Below, piece by piece: positions 58,855 through 64,000 of a stretch of 64,000 bases of DNA (its first letter is position 1; every line of letters begins with the position of its first letter). Position numbers and translations under genes: made by a program. The notes below the pieces were generated by a model, which was given only the letters and a program-made list of their open reading frames with translations, searched no databases and was not told the origin of the DNA. Source of the stretch: Membranihabitans maritimus (GTDB taxonomy: Bacteria > Bacteroidota > Bacteroidia > Chitinophagales > Saprospiraceae); contig NZ_JAJSLW010000008.1 in assembly GCF_021729145.1 (NCBI RefSeq), positions 62,001 to 126,000 of the forward strand, given 5' to 3'.

Positions 58855-59762
58855 TGTCGAAGATCAGTTCCTGGATAAATGCTGCCCGGCCAAGGACCCT
58901 GGCACTGTCACTCGCATGCATTTCAATGGGCGGGATATTAGCGGTAATAAATGAAGCTTTTGATGGCCTTGTTTTTGCCATGTGTGTCTTAACGACTATT
59001 CTCCTGCAGGTACTTTCTAATTTTGCCAATGACTATGGGGATTTTGCTTCCGGTGTAGACATTTCCGGCAGAATTGGTCCTCAGAGAGCTTTACAAAGTG
59101 GAGTTATAACCAAAAGTGAAATGAAAGTGGCGATTAGTATCACAGCCATTTTATCTCTTATTAGTGGTATAGTTTTATTGCTGATCTCCTCATTGGGCAC
59201 AGTATCATTTATCATTCTGCTAATTATTGGTTTATTAGCGATTTGGGCTGCGATAACGTATACTATTGGTAATAATCCCTACGGATATAGAGGGTTAGGA
59301 GATATATCGGTTTTGATTTTCTTCGGAATTGTAGCTGTCCTTGGTTCCAATTATATCATTCAAGGTGTTTTTACCTGGGAGAATGTGTTACCCGCCATCT
59401 CATGTGGACTCTTAGCAGTTGGGGTTTTGAACCTGAATAATATGAGAGATCTGGAAGCTGATAAAGAACACGGTAAAAAAACGATTCCTGTCAAAATTGG
59501 GCTTTCCGCTGCAAAAACTTATCACCTGTGTTTGATTGCCTCTGCCTGGATATGTATCATATTATATTCCATTCTTCACTATGTACATATTCTTCAGTTT
59601 GTGTTTGTAGTTACCCTTCCTCTTTTTTTTATTCATTTCAAAAAAGTATCCCCAAAAGGCGGAAAAGACCTGGATCCTCTGTTGAAGCAATTGTCTCTTT
59701 CGACCCTTCTTTTTGTTGTTGTTTTCGGTATCAGTTGGATCTTAGTAATGAATATACAATAA
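58854..59762 (+). CDS. menA: 1,4-Dihydroxy-2-naphthoate polyprenyltransferase
   Basis: A 302-residue UbiA-family membrane enzyme with about nine helices that adds the isoprenoid tail. The first Asp-rich motif is NFANDYGDFASGVD and the second is NNMRDLEADKEHGKKT, both expected for prenyl diphosphate binding. INAARPRTLALSLACI at the start is typical of MenA. The ATG overlaps the menB stop by one base. It is the last gene of the operon; menH and the methyltransferase menG/ubiE are not in the window. Confidence 0.93.
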   Translation: MSKISSWINAARPRTLALSLACISMGGILAVINEAFDGLVFAMCVLTTILLQVLSNFANDYGDFASGVDISGRIGPQRALQSGVITKSEMKVAISITAILSLISGIVLLLISSLGTVSFIILLIIGLLAIWAAITYTIGNNPYGYRGLGDISVLIFFGIVAVLGSNYIIQGVFTWENVLPAISCGLLAVGVLNLNNMRDLEADKEHGKKTIPVKIGLSAAKTYHLCLIASAWICIILYSILHYVHILQFVFVVTLPLFFIHFKKVSPKGGKDLDPLLKQLSLSTLLFVVVFGISWILVMNIQ

Positions 59763-60016
59763 TGAAACAGACTGATCTCTGCTCTATCCATATGGGTATT
59801 AATAGATAAAAATTAGCAGCATTTGTTGTTTTTTCTTATCATTGGAAGTAGAATATGTTAATTTAGCATTGATACCATGTTCATAGATAGATAAGTGATT
59901 ATTTCTTCTATTTTAGACTATTCCTTTTGATCAGGTCATACTCTTTTTTTAATTTGCCTTAATAAACAAAGTTATTGGGAATACTTATGAACATGGGCTT
60001 ACACCAATAAAGGAAT

Positions 60017-63000
60017 ATGGATCGCATCTATATAATCATATGGTTATTAGTATTTGGCAAAATAGCTCATTGTCAATTATCGCCCTTACCTGAATACGAG
60101 ATTTTCACACCGGATTATACCAATTACAGGGCAGAAGAGGCGTTTTATTCCTTTAATTTAATTGATTATATGTTTTCCGGGCCATTTGGTAATCTGTGGA
60201 TGTCTACTCTACATGAATTCAAAAGGACAAATGGAACCCAATTCTATTCTTATGAACAGTTGTCAGGGCTTACCAAAGGATATAAAGGCCATATTCATGA
60301 GGGCATCTTTTGGAATGATTCCACTCATTACTTGATTGACCGTGCTAATAATGAGGTGAATATTTCGTACAAATTATCTTTTTCTCCAACCATTAAATTA
60401 ACGGCTAATGATTCTATTCAGCGAACTGACAGTTTACTTCAGCATTACGATGTGGAGAAGAATGGAATGGCTTATGAACTAAGAAAATACAATGTTGGGG
60501 GCTATTTTGTTAGGGAGCTTGATGCCGAAAAGGGAATTATCCGAAATTGGAATATCCCATGGTTGACAAAAAACGTAAGTGATTTTGCGACCTCAGATGG
60601 AATGGTGTGGTTACTGTTGGAAAACCGTCAACTGATCGGGTTCTCCAGGAGTAATAAAAAATGGGATACCCCTGAAATAAGGTATGTCTTTGACAGTGTT
60701 GTCAATCTTTTTTATACGGATGTGAATGATCAAATTTGGGTTTCAAAAGATAATGCTATTTATAGGCTTGATTACGCTGATTCGGGCATTTCCTTAAACA
60801 AGGAATTAGACATCAACAGTTGTGAAAAAGTTTATGAAGATGAAATAGGGAATTTAATTTTTACAGACTTTGCATATCCGGTAGATATCTCTCAGGCAAT
60901 AATGTATTCTCATACCCAAAATCGTTGGATTGACTTGTCAGATCTTTTGAGATCAAACAACGATATTCATTTATTTGCCGGCAGGGATTTTAATAGTGAA
61001 ATTTATATCGGATGTAAAAATGCGTTGAAAATAGTACGATTTACTCCCCGGAAGTTTGTCCGCAACTTGGTTGACCGGAGCAGTCCCGGACAAAAATGGA
61101 ATTTTATTGCAAGGGGAATGAATACGATAGATTCCATGTTTTTTGTACTGGGAAGTTATAAAGGTCTTTTGGTACATAATTTGAAAAACGGGGAAGAACG
61201 ATTAATTGAATTTTACCATCCGGTCACTAATGAAAAACTGAGGTTTGACTGTTTACGGACCCTGGAAAAAGATCATGCTGGAAATGTATGGTTTTCTACC
61301 TGCCATGGGATAGATGGTGAAGAGAACTTCCTGGTTGCATATGATTATTTGAATGATTCAGTGCGATATGTTAAGATGGAAAACACTTTGACGGCGATGT
61401 CCATTGATGAAAATAAATATATTTGGTTTTCGAATAAAATAGGAGAGGGGAAGTGGTCTTTAAGCGTGTATGATGTCTTTTTGGATAGTATCATTCATAA
61501 AGAACCTCTATCAACAAGAATAGGACAGGTGAATCATATAGGATTTTCATCAGGTGATACAGCGTGGCTTAGCACGGACAATGGAATATTCGGAATACAC
61601 AAAAAAACATTTTCTATTTTCTTTTTAGAGGGCTCTGGGAAAGCAATAGGTACCAGTAAAATATACAGCAGTTCAGAATTTGATAACAAACTTTTCTTAG
61701 CAAGCAATTCAGGTCTTTACATGTATGATTTTCATAACTCAAGTTTTCAGCATTTAGGCAGAGAAGAGGGATTGCCTGTCGGAAATATTGCGGGTATTGT
61801 GAGAGAAAAGAAAAATCATTATTGGATCAGCACATTCAACGGCCTTGTAAAATTAAACTTAAAGGACCATTTGCTAATTAATTATACGACCAAGAATGGC
61901 CTTGTTGATAACGAATTTAATTTAAATTCCTCATTAAAAAATGGGAATCAATTTTGTTTTGGATATACAAATGGTGTGATGGAATTTGATTTAACGGATT
62001 CTATGCCTGATGTGTTCGGAGAATTTAAAATTTCGGAATTCTCCTATTTTGATAACAAGGATGAACTAGTGAAGGTTGGACATGTAGTCAATAACAAGAA
62101 AATAACAATACCGCGGGATGCATCCTATTTTACTCTTTTACCAGAGACGAGAGCTGCTTTTTCCACTGATAATGTCTATTTCAAACTTATTAATTTTACG
62201 ACGAGAGACACAGTAATTTCCACTGCTAAAAAGGGTTTTTTAATAGCTGATCTTTCTTCGGGAACATATGAAATCGGATTGTCGGCGTATGATCGTTTTG
62301 GACATTTATTGAAAGAGGTCAAGCGATATAAAATCAGTGTGAAAGACTATTTCTACAATACATTTTGGTTTCGTTTTTTAGTTATTTTTTTTATTATTCT
62401 CTTTATTTCAGGGGGCATTTATTTTCGGCTTAAACAGATTGAAAATAATAAAAGAAAGGCAGCTGAATTACAGAAGAGAATGTCAGAACTTGAACTTCAA
62501 ATTCTACAAGCCCAGTTAAATCCCCATTTTATTTTTAATACGGTGGGCACCATTCAATATTACTTGCAATCAAAAGATATCGCGAAAGCTGACCTACATT
62601 TGACGTCTTTTACCAAGCTTATGAGAATGTATCTGGATTCATCAAAAAGCAGCTATATTATACTTGATCAGGAGATAAATCTTCTTACAAAGTATATTGA
62701 TTTGGAGATAGTAGGACTCGGAGGAAAAGTGGAAGCTTATTTCTTTGTGGATCCGGAATTAGATACTAAAAACCTCATTATACCTACAATGATGATTCAA
62801 CCATTTGTTGAAAATGCTATAAATCATGGATTATTTCACAAAATGGGTAAAGGCAATCTAAATTTGCGATTTGTAAAAAAAGATAAGCATTCAATTGTAT
62901 GCGAAGTAGAAGATGATGGGATAGGCCGAAAGAAAGCGAGTCAAATTAAAAATAATCAACCCATTCAGCATCGATCCCGAGCCATGCAAATAATTGAGGA

Positions 63001-63154
63001 AAAACTGGAAGTTTTGGAAGGATTAAATGAATTCGAAATATCAATTGAGATTATCGATAAATTTAATAAAAATGAATCCTCGGGTACCCTCGTCCGGATT
63101 GATTTTCCGATCAAGCATTCTGAGAGTGTAGAAAAAGACAGTGTAGTGTCCTAA
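60017..63154 (+). CDS. Propeller-domain sensor kinase of the LytS/YehU type
   Basis: A 1045-residue membrane sensor. A signal peptide (ending near AHCQ) is followed by about 650 residues of seven-bladed-propeller-like repeats (NGLWFST- and NVWFSTCHG-type blades), then a Y_Y_Y-type linker and one membrane helix near 783-803. The cytosolic part has a coiled coil, then the His_kinase motif LQAQLNPHFIFNTVG (phospho-His near 836), FVENAINHGLFHK and EDDGIGRKKAS. Such kinases normally pair with LytTR regulators. No regulator gene is next to it in this window. Confidence 0.9.
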   Translation: MDRIYIIIWLLVFGKIAHCQLSPLPEYEIFTPDYTNYRAEEAFYSFNLIDYMFSGPFGNLWMSTLHEFKRTNGTQFYSYEQLSGLTKGYKGHIHEGIFWNDSTHYLIDRANNEVNISYKLSFSPTIKLTANDSIQRTDSLLQHYDVEKNGMAYELRKYNVGGYFVRELDAEKGIIRNWNIPWLTKNVSDFATSDGMVWLLLENRQLIGFSRSNKKWDTPEIRYVFDSVVNLFYTDVNDQIWVSKDNAIYRLDYADSGISLNKELDINSCEKVYEDEIGNLIFTDFAYPVDISQAIMYSHTQNRWIDLSDLLRSNNDIHLFAGRDFNSEIYIGCKNALKIVRFTPRKFVRNLVDRSSPGQKWNFIARGMNTIDSMFFVLGSYKGLLVHNLKNGEERLIEFYHPVTNEKLRFDCLRTLEKDHAGNVWFSTCHGIDGEENFLVAYDYLNDSVRYVKMENTLTAMSIDENKYIWFSNKIGEGKWSLSVYDVFLDSIIHKEPLSTRIGQVNHIGFSSGDTAWLSTDNGIFGIHKKTFSIFFLEGSGKAIGTSKIYSSSEFDNKLFLASNSGLYMYDFHNSSFQHLGREEGLPVGNIAGIVREKKNHYWISTFNGLVKLNLKDHLLINYTTKNGLVDNEFNLNSSLKNGNQFCFGYTNGVMEFDLTDSMPDVFGEFKISEFSYFDNKDELVKVGHVVNNKKITIPRDASYFTLLPETRAAFSTDNVYFKLINFTTRDTVISTAKKGFLIADLSSGTYEIGLSAYDRFGHLLKEVKRYKISVKDYFYNTFWFRFLVIFFIILFISGGIYFRLKQIENNKRKAAELQKRMSELELQILQAQLNPHFIFNTVGTIQYYLQSKDIAKADLHLTSFTKLMRMYLDSSKSSYIILDQEINLLTKYIDLEIVGLGGKVEAYFFVDPELDTKNLIIPTMMIQPFVENAINHGLFHKMGKGNLNLRFVKKDKHSIVCEVEDDGIGRKKASQIKNNQPIQHRSRAMQIIEEKLEVLEGLNEFEISIEIIDKFNKNESSGTLVRIDFPIKHSESVEKDSVVS

Positions 63155-63172
63155 CCGGGATTATACTTCTAG

Positions 63173-63958
63173 TTACCAGCCCCCTCCAGCACCGCCTCCT
63201 CCGAATCCGCCGCCACCAAAGCCACCAAATCCGCCTCCTCCGAATCCACCTCCACTGCTTCCGAACCCACCTCCACCACCTCCGATGATGATAGGTCCAC
63301 TCCAGCCTCGCCTATTGAGGTGTCCTCCATTGCTACCGCCACCGAACGAACTGAAAATAATGACTACAAGGATAATCAGAAAGATAATTGTTCCAATGGG
63401 AAGTCCTTCATTTCTTTGATTTAATTTTTCCTGGTCAAACTCACCGGATAGAATTTGGACGATTACATTTATTCCTTCATTGATACCGGAATAATAGTCT
63501 CCATTCCGGAAGTGAGGAATTAAAAATTGATCAATAATTCTTTTAGCTGTTACGTCGGTAATACTTCCTTCTAATCCCCATCCGGTAGCAATAAATGTTT
63601 TCCGGTTTGCGTCTGATATGGCAATGACCAGACCGTTGTCCTTCCCTCCTTGCCCTACGCCCCATTGATCACCTATTTCTATTGCAAATTGAGAAATATC
63701 ATAGCCTCCTAAATCGGAAGAAGTAACTACGACAATTTGAGTAGAAGTACTATCATTGTAAGATACAAGTTTTCTTTCCAGGTTAGCTTCTTCCGCGTCA
63801 GTAAGGATATCTTCAAAATCATTTACTAATTTGGGAGGGGTAGGAGGGGGTGGTATTTGTGCTGATACTGAAAATGCAAAGGAGAAAATAAGGAAGACTG
63901 TAATTCCAAGAAAAGGTTTGGTGCGAACTTTCTTATTGTTAGGATTAGTTTTCCTCAT
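63173..63958 (-). CDS. TPM-domain membrane protein with glycine-rich tail
   Basis: From the ATG at 63958 (a second ATG at 63973 and a GTG at 63976 are alternatives) the protein has 261 residues and a signal peptide ending SVSAQ. The TPM domain runs from PKLVNDFEDILTDAEEANL through TQIVVVTSSDLGGYDI, GKDNGLVIAISDANRKTF and ATGWGLEGSITD. A membrane helix (IIFLIILVVIIF) follows, then about 50 residues that are almost all Gly with Phe. TPM proteins occur in photosystem-repair-like and membrane-maintenance roles; the bacterial function is unclear. Convergent with the sensor kinase gene, only 18 bp apart. Confidence 0.87.
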   Translation of the reverse strand: MRKTNPNNKKVRTKPFLGITVFLIFSFAFSVSAQIPPPPTPPKLVNDFEDILTDAEEANLERKLVSYNDSTSTQIVVVTSSDLGGYDISQFAIEIGDQWGVGQGGKDNGLVIAISDANRKTFIATGWGLEGSITDVTAKRIIDQFLIPHFRNGDYYSGINEGINVIVQILSGEFDQEKLNQRNEGLPIGTIIFLIILVVIIFSSFGGGSNGGHLNRRGWSGPIIIGGGGGGFGSSGGGFGGGGFGGFGGGGFGGGGAGGGW

Positions 63959-64000
63959 CAAAATATATATCATCACTTAATTCATTTTTATCGTCCCTTT

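Overview
The window comes from a chromosome of the phylum Bacteroidota. Evidence: AT-rich DNA; promoters with the Bacteroidota TTTG / TAnnTTTG elements; a type IX secretion sorting domain; two outer-membrane receptors of the carboxypeptidase-regulatory plus plug plus barrel type; an atpD-atpC pair apart from the other ATP synthase genes; a tmRNA tag ending in ALAA; and a propeller-LytS type sensor kinase. I cannot place it to genus; a Saprospiria- or Chitinophagia-like lineage is a guess. There is no rRNA, CRISPR array, recognisable IS or prophage.

Left part (1-8.3 kb): a MacB/LolD-type ABC exporter (ATPase plus two tandem permeases, the second cut by the window edge), a PfkB sugar kinase, DUF547 and DUF2911 envelope proteins, atpDC, and a thioredoxin-fold lipoprotein. 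At 8.4-13.2 kb lies a rightward three-gene unit: a helical-repeat protein, a MoxR AAA+ ATPase and a DUF5682-type protein. It looks like a chaperone/conflict module, but the VWA partner expected beside MoxR is absent. This is the most system-like accessory locus in the window.

13.3-24.6 kb: a TonB-dependent-type receptor, release factor RF3, a serine hydrolase of the beta-lactamase fold, a PadR-PspC pair, a structured non-coding stretch, a cation/proton antiporter, and an arginyl-transferase-like gene coupled to a dipeptide epimerase. 24.6-29.6 kb carries the initiator tRNA with a textbook promoter and terminator, YceI, a fatty acid desaturase, tmRNA and a LuxR-type response regulator. The DNA just upstream of that regulator still encodes recognisable pieces of a histidine kinase, now broken, so the regulator appears orphaned.

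29.6-43.8 kb: deoxyribonucleotidase, a two-helix/coiled-coil membrane protein paired with a DUF2911-TPR protein, MscL, nicotinamidase, a DJ-1/PfpI protein, ammonium transport (amt-glnB), TerC, a T9SS cargo protein, a RibD-like reductase with exonuclease III, and a second receptor divergent from a DtxR/MntR-type metal repressor. 44.4-51.8 kb is a leftward run: NtrY-like kinase, SDR, acyl-CoA oxidase with a TerB-like N-terminal extension, and a beta-barrel protein.

51.8-64 kb: RNase P RNA, then a tightly coupled menaquinone operon (menC-E-F-D-B-A), a large propeller sensor kinase without an adjacent regulator, and a TPM-domain membrane protein. Several start codons were moved from the longest reading frame to the first ATG that fits the family or the signal peptide.
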